A DNA stretch of 64,000 bases from Dryas octopetala (Eukaryota; Streptophyta; Magnoliopsida; Rosales; Rosaceae), in assembly GCA_963921425.1 (NCBI GenBank), contig OY992835.1:11284001-11348000 (forward strand), written 5' to 3'. This document shows positions 23,222 to 34,983 of the stretch, in pieces (the stretch's first letter is position 1; every line of letters starts with the position of its first letter). The notes beneath the pieces were generated by a model that was given only the letters and a program-made list of their open reading frames with translations, was not told where the DNA came from and did not search any database. The translations under genes were made by a program, and so were the position numbers.

Positions 23222-25910
23222 ATGATGGAGGCAGAGGAGTACAGAAGGAAGGAGCGCGTGGCGTTGGTGGTTATTGTGGTGCTTGCTTCACTGGCCGTGG
23301 CTTCATTACTCGTTGCCTTCAGCTACTACTGCTACATTCGTAACAAGGTCGCCAAGCGCCTCAAGAACCACAAGGGTACTGACTGAGTCACATTACCTTC
23401 TATTAATTGGTGGCTAAAACAGAAAGTTTCTTCTTTTTAAGCATTTTATTCATGTTTATTTTGTGGGTAGGAGTTAGAATTATACTTCCAAGAGCTTTTG
23501 AGTAGTTACCCAGTTAATTACATTACTACTTTCTGTTAAAATCACTTACCTTCTGTTTAGTTGCTGTGGAAATGTAACTATGTAAGGACATAAAGGCAAA
23601 ATTTTGAGTCTTTGTTCTATACTAATGTTGGATTTAAAATGCATGTGCTTGGAATCAAAATGGGTATTTCTCTTTGATGTTGGTTTTCATTCTCTTTGAA
23701 GGAGCTGACCATGAGGACAAAGTTGGTTTTGAAAATCTACAAGTTTCTGTCAATAAAGGACTTCAGGTCTTCACCTTCAAGCAGCTGCATTCTGCAACTG
23801 GTGGTTTCAGCAAGTCTAATGTGGTTGGCAAAGGCGGATTTGGGTTGGTGTACCGAGGGGTGCTCCATGATGGGAGGAAAGTTGCAATTAAGTTTATGGA
23901 TCAAGCAGGAAAGCAGGGAGAAGAGGAATTTGAAGCAGAGGTTTGTTTTTAGTATACCTACTGTTTACTTTGGCTCTTTTGGGTTCCTAGGAAAGTGATG
24001 GGAAAAAGATGGTTGAAGTTCACTGTTCTATCTTTGCCCCTTCGAAAATGGACAAGTAATAATACTGAGCCAAATAATTTTGCAGTATTTGGTGGCTCCC
24101 TTGTACCAAAACACCGAATGATTTAATTTTCTTTTTATTTCCCATCTTATTGGTTTTCAACAGTATTTGAAGAATTAAATTAACTTTGTGGATTACATGA
24201 AAATGGTCCGTGATTGTTTGATCAATTTAAATGTAGGTGGAGTTGCTAAGTCGACTGCACTCTCCATATTTGCTGGCACTGCTTGGGTATTGCTCAGATA
24301 ACAATCATAAATTGTTAGTGTATGAGTTCATGGCAAATGGTGGTTTGCAGGAACATTTGTATCCTGTCAGTGGTAAGTATAACTTTTTTCTAGTAGTTTG
24401 TTGCTTTTATGATGTGCTGATTGGATAATGTTCTTTTGCCTGGTTGTTCAGGGGTACGAAAATATTAAGAAAAACCCCTGTACTTTGAATTCATGTCCTA
24501 TGGTAGTCTTTCATCTGCATCATGTGAGGTGAAGCAGGCTTTAATCTTTGTTGCTTGCATTATTTTCTCTATGTTTTCCCCTCCCCTGCCCCCTTCTATT
24601 CAGTCATATACTTCTTTGCCTGTATGTGTGTGCGTTCATGTACATGTACCTTTCAGAGTTATCTTATTGGTTGAGAAAGCTTGCTGACATTACAATTTTT
24701 GTTTTTTGTATTACAGTTGGCATATTTTCTGTGCATGATTGTATTTGTCCTGGTCACTAATGCTTTTTGTTTTTACCTTTTCTAAATTTCTATAAAAAGT
24801 TCTCTGAAAAAGGTGCTTTGCTGTGGGATTAACCACTTGAGTTCTATTCTGCAGGTTCTAATGCTCTCTCCATAAAGTTAGACTGGGAAACCCGGTTGAG
24901 AATAGCTCTTGAAGCTGCGAAGGGTTTGGAGTATCTCCATGAACATGTTAGTCCTCCTGTGATTCACAGAGATTTTAAGAGCAGCAACATTCTCTTGGAC
25001 AGAACTTTCCATGCCAAAGTTTCTGATTTCGGATTGGCCAAGCTTGGATCTGACAAAGCTGGAGGTTATGTTTCTACCAGAGTATTGGGCACACAGGGAT
25101 ATGTTGCCCCTGAGTAAGGACTTCTAAACTTTGAACTAAAATTATCATATTAGTCTGTTTTATATTGTCAGAATTACCCTTGTTTTTAATTCCCATTGTA
25201 ATTTCAAATATTATTAAACAGAAACTGTGTTAATTCACTTGTATACATGTGTTTTGTTATCCAGGTATGCATTAACAGGGCATCTGACAACTAAATCAGA
25301 TGTGTACAGTTATGGGGTTGTACTTTTGGAGTTGCTCACAGGCAGAGTTCCAGTTGATATGAAGAGACCTCCTGGAGAAGGTGTTCTTGTTTCTTGGGTG
25401 GGTTTCTTAGCTCTCTTATTCAGTTCCTGCGATAGAGTGATACTTTCTTCTTATCAAAAAATAGAATGATACTTTCTAACATATAAGGAGTGGACACTTT
25501 ACCATTTATTTTTGGATTATCGGCACTCTATTTCCTGACATTATTTTCTTCCATTTTTTAACATTCCCTTATAATCATATTTCCCCTTAATTCTTAAGAG
25601 TTCTTTTAAATGATCTGTACTGTAGGCTTTGCCCCAGCTGACAGATAGAGAGCAAGTTGTACAGATTATGGATCCTGCGTTGGAGGGTCAGTACTCGATG
25701 AAGGAGGTCATTCAAGTGGCAGCAATTGCTGCTATGTGTGTGCAACCAGAGGCAGATTACAGGCCGCTGATGGCAGATGTTGTGCAGTCACTTGTGCCAC
25801 TCGTGAAAATTCACAGGTCAGCTTCAAAGGTAGCAAGCTGTTCTAGCCTGCATGCAACAAAATCACCTACAACGCAGATTCTAGAAAAGCAAGTCCATGA
25901 AACTAATTGA
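23222..25910 (+). CDS. Receptor-like Ser/Thr protein kinase with N-terminal membrane anchor
   Basis: Six exons join in frame: 23222-23375, 23702-23940, 24237-24372, 24855-25113, 25265-25397 and 25626-25910. They encode about 401 residues. ATG 23222 is followed at once by a second ATG. A transmembrane segment occupies about residues 14-36 ([20 protein letters not shown]). The kinase domain shows GKGGFG at 94-99, VAIK with Lys115, HRDFKSSN with Asp216, and DFG at 234-236. [10 protein letters not shown] and a subdomain IX-like [16 protein letters not shown] follow. [11 protein letters not shown] and the short form without an ectodomain resemble RLCK VII kinases, which phosphorylate Ser/Thr in plasma-membrane signalling. 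All key catalytic residues are present and all introns are GT-AG, so the gene looks functional. The ligand and pathway cannot be told from sequence. Confidence 0.88.
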
Positions 25911-26639
25911 ATACAAGCATAAAGGTGGCTTACGTTTTTGTGTAATTTCATTTTCAGTCTTCTAGGGTTTTTGTAGTGTTCTAATTTGATCGGAGAGGAA
26001 ACTAGATCTAAGTAAATATGATGTTATCGGAGCTATGTAATAATGTAATTGAAAACATGTAATCTAGTTAACATGCTTAGAATTTTCCTGTTCAAGATCT
26101 TATCAAGAAACTAGTTATCGGTATTATGTAATAGGAAATATTGGAGCTAGTTAAGATGCTTAGAATTTCCTGTTCAAGATGTTATTAAGAAACTAGTTAT
26201 GGTGGAAATGCTGAGGCTCTTAATCCAGGGGATGATTGAAAAATTCTTGAGTCACAAGATTGGTTGAAAGGTCATTAACTGTGCAGCTGTTTTTGTTTCT
26301 TTGGCCGTTACTGACTGTGCAGCTTAATTCATAATGGTCTGCCTAAATGTGTTTCATCTCTCTCTACCCCCTGTGTCTGTGTTTCCCTTTTCTGCCTTAG
26401 AACTACTTGATTTGTTTATATCATCTAGGATATGAATTAGCCTTTTTGTTGAGTGCATATATACATAAATAAATTATTCATAAACCCAATTTTTAAAAGA
26501 TTTTTCACCGGAAGCCCACAATAAAAAATTAATTTCCAGGCCAATCTATATGTGTACGTGGACACGGAGGAGAAAAATTACACTACTGAGTACTTGGCAG
26601 GTCACTAAGGGCTCGGCAGGCCGATAATTGGTACTCGTC
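25911..26639. other. 3' UTR and gene-free region with a tandem duplication
   Basis: A unit of about 80-100 bp is duplicated head to tail at about 26025-26215. Both copies hold ATGCTTAGAATTTTCCTGTT (second copy one T shorter), CAAGAT and AAGAAACTAGTTAT. The rest shows nothing recognisable. Confidence 0.5.
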
Positions 26640-27322
26640 CCTCCCTTATGTGGAGATTTCTTCTCTGGGCAAGGAATTTGCTTAAAAATGGGCTTAGATG
26701 GAGAATTGGTGATGGAAAGGAGGTGAATATTTATGGAGATAGATGGCTGCCACAACCTATTACTTTTAAGATTCAATTTGCACCATCTCTTCCTCTTGAC
26801 ATGAAGGTAGCAAGAACATATTACCCTAGAAAGAAGATGGTGGTCTGAAATGCTTTATGATCACTTCAGTTTGGAAGAGGCAGACTTGATATCTAGCATT
26901 CCTTTGGGCATTTCTCCCCGCCCAGACTGACTGATTTGACACTATACAAAAGATGGGTTGTATCAAGTTAAAAGTGGTTACTGGCTTTCAAAAAAGTTGG
27001 GGGTTGATATATATCTGAACCATTGGAAAGCTATCTGGTCGCTTGATGTAGTGCGCAATGGAGTACGAACATGCACACCATGCAACCAACTCTCGCCTTT
27101 CAGTCCCACCTGTGCGCTGCTCATGGGAAAAACCAAGTGCAGGTTTCTTCAAGATCAATACTGATGGAGGACTTTGTCATGACAGTCGGCGCGGCGGCCT
27201 TGGAGTTGTTATTGGAGATGATGAGGGGCATATTGTTGTGGCTGCAACTAAAACCACTGATGGCGGCTTCTCTATGGACGAAACGGAACTGATGGCACAG
27301 ATTTTTGAAAAAAAGAAGGAAT
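26640..27322 (+). pseudogene. LINE retrotransposon remnant: zinc-binding RT tail and RNase H-like domain
   Basis: The frame at 26648-26848 reads RWRIGDGKEVNIYGDRWLP, typical of the zf-RVT region after plant LINE reverse transcriptases. The frame at 27058-27330 reads KINTDGG, GGLGVVIGDDEG and MDETELMAQ, typical of the RNase H-like domain found at the end of the same polyproteins. Frame shifts separate the two and the RT core is absent. The copia LTR begins exactly where this coding similarity stops. Confidence 0.7.
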
Positions 27323-27507
27323 TGTTGTAAAAGTATGTAGAAAATAGGGTTTGTGGAAAAGAAAGGCAGAGAGAATATATCTGCCTATTTCATTTATCTT
27401 ATAAATATCCTTATATAGAGGTAGGGTTTACTAGGTTTTGAATATTTACTAGTATGCCCCTACAACTAATTACAGGAATAGCCACACTTAATAATGTATT
27501 TACAACA
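27323..27507 (-). repeat. 3' LTR of the Copia element
   Basis: 185 bp, pairs with 33804-33988. Contains CTTATAAATATCCTTATATAG in the middle. Confidence 0.9.
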
Positions 27508-27539
27508 CTCCCCCTTGGATTTTCCATGTCATTAGTGTT

Positions 27540-27960
27540 GTCTTTGCTATGCGCTTCTAAATTGCCTCGTTAAAACATTGCCAGGTAATAAAAACCATGA
27601 GGGAACAAAAACAACCCTGGTCGAAGGAAAAAGAGTGCAACGCGTGTGAGTGTGGAGTAGTCGCACCATAACCTCGAAAGTAGGTGAAGTCATATCTTCT
27701 GGATCATAAACAGATAGTATGTCTATGGGAGCGGGGTGCATTAGAGTTGCTACACCAAAACCTTGCCCGGTAAACCCAATGGGAAAAACCCGTGGTCGAA
27801 GGGAAAAGATGAGCAAATGCATATATATCATATCAACACATCTTCAGGATGTAGTATGAGTAGGGTGATCATGCCAAAATGTGCCTTATTAAAACCTTGC
27901 CAGGTAACAAAACCCAGTGGGACAAAATAACCTTGGACGAAAGACAAAAGAGTACACGAT
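27540..27960. repeat. Three imperfect repeats in the Copia 3' untranslated region
   Basis: Three blocks near 27565-27640, 27745-27810 and 27885-27955 each carry an AAAACCTTGCC(A/C)GGTAA-type core, then a CCCA(A/G)TGGGA-type stretch and a GGTCGAAGG-type motif. The spacing of about 140-175 bp suggests old tandem amplification within the element. Confidence 0.6.
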
Positions 27961-27999
27961 GGTCAAGCGAGTATGCTTCGGGATACTCCCCCTGATGTC

Positions 28000-30900
28000 G
28001 ACTCCCCCTGAAGACTACATACTAGGTAAATCAGCCAATCTACGCAAACCAATACCTCGAACATGCATCAAGAACGTGGATTTTGGCAGTGACTTGGTGA
28101 AAAGGTTTGCATGGTTGTCTTGAGATCAGAGCTGCTTGACTTCAATCATCTGATGCTCTTGTTGTTGTTGATTGAAGAAGAACTTCGGTGGAATATGCTT
28201 AGTGTTGTCTCTTTTGATGAAACCCGTCTTCATCTGCTCGATGCAAGCGGCATTATCCTCATAGATAATCGTTGGTTCATTAGTGGTGTAATTCAGTCCA
28301 CACGTACTTCGAACATGTTTGGAAACTACTCTTAGCCATATACATTCACGAACTGCTTCGTGAAGGGCTAGAATCTCAGCATGATTCGAAGAGGTAGCAA
28401 CAAGGGTCTGTTTCGTAGACCTCTAAGATATTGTTGTATTTCCAATGGTAAAAACATAACCAATTTGAGAATACGCATTATGCGGGTCTGATAGATACCC
28501 TGCGTCAGCATATCCAACAAGGCGGGCATCGTTCCGAGGATCGAGAGGGTTCGATCCATTCCTTGATGTGTAGGGATATAATAAGCCCATATTCGTCGTA
28601 CCTCTAAGGTAGCGGAAAATGTCTTTTATGCCATTCCAGTGGCGGCGTGTTGACGCAGAGCTATATATAACTAACAAGTTTATAGCGAATGAGATGTCTG
28701 ATCTAGTACATTGAGTCAAGTACAATAATGCGCCTATTGCACTTAGATATGAGACTTCTGGTGACAATATCTCTTCGTTATCATCTACGGGACGAAACGG
28801 ATCATTCTTAGGATCTAGACTACGGACAATCATGAGCGTGCTAGAAGGCTTCGTTTTATCCTCATTAAAGCGCCTTAACATCTTCTTGATGTAATTCGAT
28901 TGATGGACTAGAATTTCATCTGCACGGTGCTCGAGCTCCAGGCCGAGACAAAAATTCGTTCTCCCAAAATCTTTCATCTCGAATTCCAACTTCAGGTGTT
29001 TAGCAGTTTCCTTTATCTCTTTAGGAGTACCAATTAGATTCATGTCATCGACATAAACAGCTACAATAGCAAAACCGGAACTTGTTTTCTTAATAAACAC
29101 GCAAGGGCATAGAACATTATTCACATATCTCATCCCGATCAAATACTCACTTAGACGGTTGTACCACCTCTGTCCGGATTGTTTCAATCCATAAAGTGAA
29201 CGCCTCAAACTAATGGAGAGCGTGTTCCGTGGTCTGGAACTATTTGCATCAGGTGTCTTAAGTCCTTCGGGAACTTTCATATATATATATATATATATAT
29301 CTGTATCAAGATCCCCATAGAGATAAGCAGTGACCACATCCATAAGCTGCATACTCAGTTTTTCGGAAACTACCAAACTGATAAGGTAGCGGAACGTTAT
29401 GACGTCCATTACGGGGGAATACACTTCCTCGTAATCAATCCCAGGGCGTTGAGAAAATCCTTGCGCCACTAGACGAGCCTTGTATCTCATAATCTCATTT
29501 TTCTCATTACGCTTCCTTACAAATACCCATTTAAATTGTACAGGTTTAACATGGGGAATGTGTAGGAACGACAAGCCCAAACACCTTTCTCTTTATCAAG
29601 GAATCTAATTCGACCTGTATTGCTTATTTCCATTTTGGCCAGTCGTCTCGACGTTGACATTCATCAACGGAGCGAGGTTCGATGTCATCGCTAGTTATGA
29701 TTTCGGTAGCTACCGCGAATACAAATATATCATCGATGATAATCTTGTTTCGATTCCAGAGCTCAGTTAAGCATGCATAATTTATAGAGATCTCTATGTT
29801 CTCGGGAGTGGGTTCAAACGTTGGAGCATCCCCCAACATCGTCTCTTCTGGGACTGACCCATAATCTGAAACTATTTCGTGAGATGAATCGATTGAGAAC
29901 GCGATGTCAAGGGGACTCGTTTGTGCCAAATTTATCCTCTTCCGGGGATAAGAGTCCATCGAACCTAGTGGTCAACCTCACTTATGGGCAAGGACATATG
30001 ACTAGTTAGCCGTTATGGTCGTACCTCGTCCATCTGGGACGACACGTCCTTCGGGGAAGAATATCCTTGCAGGCACGTTTGCAGCAGGTATATGTGATCT
30101 CGTCACTTTAGCTAGATCAGAGAATGCGTCTTGCATATTATGCATCTGGCATATTATGGATACTCTATAGATTTAGAGTTCTCCGCACTTCGCTATCACA
30201 TTGTACGGTTCGGGGATCGAGATGAGACATAGTGGGGACATTCTACGTCAATTCACGTCGTTCTTCAGGAACGGTGACGTTCTTATCTCCCTCTAACGGC
30301 GGGAAGACTGTCTCATCAAAGTGACAATTCGCAAATCTGGCGATAAAGAGATCGCCTGTCAAGGGCTCTAAAAAGCGTATAATAGATTAAGATTCATAAT
30401 CGACATATATGCCCATCGTTCGTTGAGGACCCATTTTGGTAGGTTGTAGCGGCGCAACTGGCATGTAAACTGCATACCCAAATACGCGTAAGTATGAAAC
30501 GTCAAGTTCGTACCCAGTCACCAGCTGTAACGCGGAGTAAGGTTGGGTAGCAGTGGGCCTCAACCGGACCAACATGGCTGCATGCATGATTGCATAGCCC
30601 CACGCAGAAATTGGAAGTTTGGTGCGCATAACCAAGGTTCGTGCGATCATTTATAATCTTTTAATGAACGTTTCTGCGAGACCATTCTGGGTGTGAACAT
30701 AGGAAACTCGATGTTCAACATTAATCTCAAAGGACATGCAATAATCATCGAAAGTTTTCGATGTAAACTCTCCGGCATTATGAAGTCTTCTGGACTTTAT
30801 AGAATAATCCGTGTGATGAGCCTTCTGGGCGAGAAGTTTAGCAAAAGCAGCGTTTCTTGTGGACAATAGTGTAACATGTGATCACTTTGTCGATACATCA

Positions 30901-31430
30901 ACCAAAACCATGATATATTTAAATGGTCCGCATGGTGGTTGGATAGGTCCACAAATATCCCATTGTATCCTTTGCAGGAAAAGGATGAAGTCTTTACTAG
31001 TATTTGCATATGATGGTCTAGTATTCAACTTTCTGAGCAAGCAAGTTTAGCATAGTGTGTCACTAAACACAAGATCCTAATTAGTAAGGGGATGCCCGTG
31101 TGATGAATTGAGGATACGGCGCATCATACTTTGACCTGGATATCCCAACCGGTCATGCCATAGCAAGAAACTGCTCGAATTGGTTAACTTCTTGTTAACT
31201 ATGTGATTGGCGTTAACTATGTGATTGGCCTCAATCGATCTAATGGTGGTCATGTAGAGACCGTTCGAGAGACTGTTCGAGAGACATTTCAATTTCTCCA
31301 ATGTACGCTTCTGGCCATACAAATTGGAGGTTATGCAAAGATATTTTACTTCATTTTTCTTAGTGGTTTCAACGTGATAACCGTTGGCTCGAATATTCTT
31401 AAAACTCAACAACGTTCTTCTGGAACTTGG
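28000..31430 (-). pseudogene. Copia pol region: pre-integrase, integrase, reverse transcriptase, RNase H, with frame breaks
   Basis: Minus-strand frames in order. 31412-31077 is a gag-pre-integrase domain (LLWHDRLGYPG). 31009-30387 is the integrase core. 29580-28423 is the reverse transcriptase, with KWVFVRKRNE, YKARLVAQGFSQ and the catalytic YVDD at 29044-29055. The RNase H region, with ADAGYLSDPHNAYSQIGY, continues past 28423 towards 28000. Stops and shifts separate these frames. In the integrase, the aspartate expected before NAGEF is a histidine (codon at 30780-30782), which should abolish strand transfer. In the RT, a run of Ile-Tyr dipeptides comes from an in-frame AT repeat at about 29280-29300. 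Confidence 0.85.
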
Positions 31431-31889
31431 AGAATATAAGGCCTCATTAATGGTAATTCAGTACCATTGGACAACATAAAAATGAGCTTTGCCATGGCCC
31501 TCTATCAGGTTGGATTGGCCTGATATGGTTGTCACAGAAGTATGAGTAAGCAATAAGTTTGAAAAATACTTCTAATCTTGGAGTATGGTGTGCGTAGTAG
31601 CACTGTCTGCCAGACAACAAACTTCCCCACTAAACATGCTTATTCATAAATTTAATTCAATGGATCACATGTATCAATAATATTATTGAATTAAATCATA
31701 TTCGAGCATAACCAAATTTTCATAACAAATAATCCAAGTCATAAATCACCAAAACAATCCGAATAAGAAAAACATTATTCAGAAAATAAATACGGCACAA
31801 GTGCCGATCATATCCATGTCATCGAGTTTCTAGTCCTCGAAGTGTCCAGATTCAGCCTGAAATCAGTGACCTCTAGGGTGGTATCCATA

Positions 31890-32853
31890 GAAAATGATCT
31901 CTCAATGAGGTTGGTCTCTCGAGTTCCGCGACTGGCGTGATACTCATTTACAACTTGCGCTGATGCACGGCAGGTGCGGGACCAATGATCAGTTCCTCCA
32001 CATCGGTAACAGAGATCATTCTGATTCTGATTCTAGTGGCGACGGGCCGGATCAGTGTTCCTCTCATTTCGAGTTCTTGAAGCCGAGAGACTGTGGTTCC
32101 TACCACGTGGGCCATGGCCACGTTGGCCTCGGTCATACGGGTCATTCCTCTGAGAACCTTTCCTTCCATATCTCGGGGCGATCGGACTTTTCGTCCTTTC
32201 CATGACTTCGGTATCCTCTTTTGCAGTTTGAATCGCGATGAGCAACAACATTTGCTTCAGGCAATGGTGCTATTTTAGTACCGACAGGTCGAACTTGATC
32301 ATTTCTCATTAATAAGTTGTTGTTCTTTTCAGCGAACAATAAAGTAGTGATCAATGCCGAGAACTTGGTAAAATTCATCTCCCTGTATTGTTACTGCAGG
32401 ACCAAACAACAGGTAAGGAAGGTGGAGAAAGACTTCTCTAATAGGTCAGCTTCGGTGAGCTCCTGCCCACAAAATTTGAGGAGTGACCGGATCCGGCAGA
32501 TTTTCGAATTATACTCATTCACGGATTTGAAATCCTGAAAACGGATGTTCTGCCAATCATGTCTTGCTTCAGGCAAGAAAATGGTCTTCTGATGGTTAAA
32601 CCGCTCTTCTAGAGCAACCCAAAGAGCTCGTGGATCTTTTTCAGCGAGGTACTCAACTTGGAGTGCTTCCTTCATATATTTCCTAATGAAGATCATGAGA
32701 CTTGCCTTAAGGGACTCTGCGACAATATTGTCAGCATTGATTTCGACCTCATCTTCTTGGCAGTCAAGTGAAGCTTAACATCTTGAGTCCACTTTAGATA
32801 GTTTCTTCCGGAAACTTCCAAAGCGAAATATCAAGCTTATTGAGATTTGACAT
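31890..32853 (-). pseudogene. Copia gag with UBN2-type domain and CCHC zinc knuckle, frameshifted
   Basis: A plausible ATG lies at 32853-32851 (MSNLNKLDISLW). The frame then breaks, with the next part in another frame (SGRNYLKWTQDVKLHL). The clear part at 32696-32391 reads AEKDPRALWVALEERFNHQK and FQDFKSVNEYNSKICRIRS, typical of Copia gag. The nucleocapsid zinc knuckle CYRCGGTDHWSRTC (C-x2-C-x4-H-x4-C) is intact at 31970-32011. Gag packages the element's RNA; this copy cannot make a full protein. Confidence 0.8.
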
Positions 32854-33229
32854 TCTTTGGTTGAAAGGAACAAATAATCATAATTAATGCTTTGGGCAAT
32901 AACATCCATAAGCAATAAATAAGAACTTCAAGTTCTATAACATGGTATAGACATGTAAAATCTACTGATTTTATCATGTATGGTGAATTTATAAAGGAAA
33001 CTTCAAGTTCCTTATACGGCATTATTGAAGCTACAGGTTCAATATTTATGTATGAACTACTGGTTCATTAATTACCTGCAATTTCTACACATATACTCTA
33101 GTGCAAAAATTTAAACAAGTAAAATATTCATATACCTAAGTAGAACAGAAAAATATCACAAAATTGTTTGAATAAAAGTTTCTGGCATTTGGGATATATA
33201 TATTAAACGGTTTGCATACTAACAATAAA

Positions 33230-33335
33230 CCATCAGCAGCACAGTAGTTAAGGTGCAAGGTGGTGCACAAGAGATCCTAGGTTCAAACCCCAGGCATGGC
33301 AAGAATTAACATTTCCTTTTTACAAAGTTTCAGAA
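33230..33335 (+). repeat. tRNA-like SINE-type fragment inside the Copia leader
   Basis: The stretch with AGTAGTTAAGGTGC (box A-like) and, about 40 bp on, GGTTCAAACCCC (box B-like) has the spacing and words of a pol III promoter in tRNA-derived SINEs. A full cloverleaf does not fold convincingly by eye. No clear target duplication is seen. Confidence 0.35.
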
Positions 33336-33339
33336 GGCT

Positions 33340-33560
33340 CACCATGTGTCAACGTAGGAGTGGCAGCGACGTGTCAATGACATGGCGCTTGCGTGGCGGC
33401 CACGTGGTAGCGGCGTGGCGTCCACGGCTGCCTGCGTGGCAGCTCGCGTGGCGTCCACGTGGCAGCGGCAGTTGCGAGGTGGGCTGCTGACAGCGAGTTG
33501 GCAAGACAGCGCGCGTGGGTGTAGGGGCTGGCCGCGCGGGGTGGTTTCCGATCACCCCGA
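33340..33560. repeat. GC-rich GCGTGGC/CACGTGGC repeat island
   Basis: About 200 bp, strongly GC-rich in an AT-rich setting, built of degenerate CGTGGC, GCGTCCACG and GGCAGC words. It lies between the 5' LTR and gag of the Copia element (minus orientation), so it is part of the element's leader or an insertion into it. No protein is supported. Confidence 0.6.
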
Positions 33561-33803
33561 TAAATTTCTTATTTTTATTATTTAATCATTTAACCCAAAT
33601 ACATATATAAAATATATAATTTTAAATAAATCAATCTCATAAATTTAGGGTTCATGCTTCATGGGGATTTTCAATCAATCAAGGTTAAATAACCATGAAT
33701 ATAAAATTATTTTATAAAACTTACTTGGTTGAAGAACAGATTGAATGATGATTCTTTTTTGTTTGGCGATCCACAATCCAAAGAGTTTTTCATGCTGATA
33801 ACG

Positions 33804-33988
33804 TGTTGTAAAAGTATGTAGAAAATTGGGTTTGTGGAAAAGAGAGGCAGAGAGAATATGTCTGTCTCTTTCATTTATCTTATAAATATCCTTATATAGA
33901 GGTAAAGTTTACTAGGTTTTAAATATTTACTAGTATGCCCCTACAACTAATTACAGGAATAGCCACACTTAATAATATATTTACAGCA
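33804..33988 (-). repeat. 5' LTR of the Copia element
   Basis: 185 bp, pairs with 27323-27507; followed by TGAAT, the near-match of the GGAAT on the other side. Confidence 0.9.
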
Positions 33989-34983
33989 TGAATAACTTTT
34001 TATGGCATAAATTAATTAGGAAAAAAAAAAAAGGATTAACATATTTAGCATGTCTTTTGTAATCCTATAAAGTGCAAATGTAAAGAACAAAAATTTCATA
34101 TAGCAAGACTAACATTAAGAGCCATTCAGTTTTATTTTATATTATTTCTCAAAACTTTACATTATATTATTTTATATTATGCCTCTTTGTAAACCAAACA
34201 CATATGGATAAATACTTATATTATGGACAACTTCATAAATGATGAACATTTTTTTTTTCCATCTTGGGAGGGTGGGATTCAAGCTTGGGAACTCATCCAT
34301 CAAAGTAGTGAGATATACAACTAGACGAGTAGCTAACTGTTAATGATGCCCGAATCTTATGCAATTATACAATTACTTTACTTCATATAAAAAAATGATA
34401 TATGAGGGACAATAGCATGTTATAAACTTAGATATACATAGTGTCGATTACATTCAAATAAACAAAATTAGATTGCAAAGGCTACGTGTGGCATTGAAGG
34501 GTTTGATTCAATATAATAGATGACAAGGGTGCTAGTGACTAGCTATTGGACCACACAATATATATATGATTTGACTATCTCAAAGGACAAAGTTTAATTT
34601 GATTATATATATATATATATATTATTAACAACATATAATTTGATTATGTATATATATATATATATATCCTCATCTTAATGTTTTGTTATTTGGGAAGGAA
34701 GTGATCAAGATAATTTTAAAATTTTTATCCAATAACAATTTTAAAATATAATTTTTAATGTAAATAAAATAAGCATATATGGCTCTTATATGCAGCATTA
34801 ACAGCTTCTAGTTAATTCTATATAATATTTGTATACTATAAAGTGTGTTATACATATCATATGTGTATATATATATATATATAGAAACATATATGTGCCT
34901 ATAACTTCAATTGTTTTATGCGTTTGTATTAAGATTAATCGGTTAAATTGAATAGAGTTAAAGTTCAATTCTATATACTGAAC
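33989..34983. other. Gene-free AT-rich region
   Basis: Contains three (TA)n microsatellites near 34605, 34650 and 34870, and the region upstream of the DUF26 pseudogene. Nothing else recognised. Confidence 0.4.

Larger units (their letters stand above)
27323..33988 (-). mobile_element. Ty1/Copia LTR retrotransposon, decayed, minus orientation
   Basis: The two LTRs are 185 bp each (27323-27507 and 33804-33988), starting TGTTGTAAAAG and ending TTTACA(A/G)CA, with about ten differences by eye. Flanks GGAAT and TGAAT give a 5-bp duplication with one mismatch. On the minus strand the order is LTR, leader, gag, pre-integrase domain, integrase, reverse transcriptase, RNase H, LTR, which is the Copia order. 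A polypurine tract (CCAAGGGGGAG) sits beside the downstream LTR, and TTATCAGCATG, a plausible primer-binding site, lies beside the upstream one. Many frame breaks make it non-autonomous. Confidence 0.9.

Noticed and set aside
33240-33310. A true tRNA gene
   Set aside because: Box A/B-like words exist but acceptor and anticodon stems do not pair convincingly.
33296-33585. Arg/Trp-rich ORFs in the GC-rich island
   Set aside because: Caused by the CGTGGC repeat; present in several frames on both strands.
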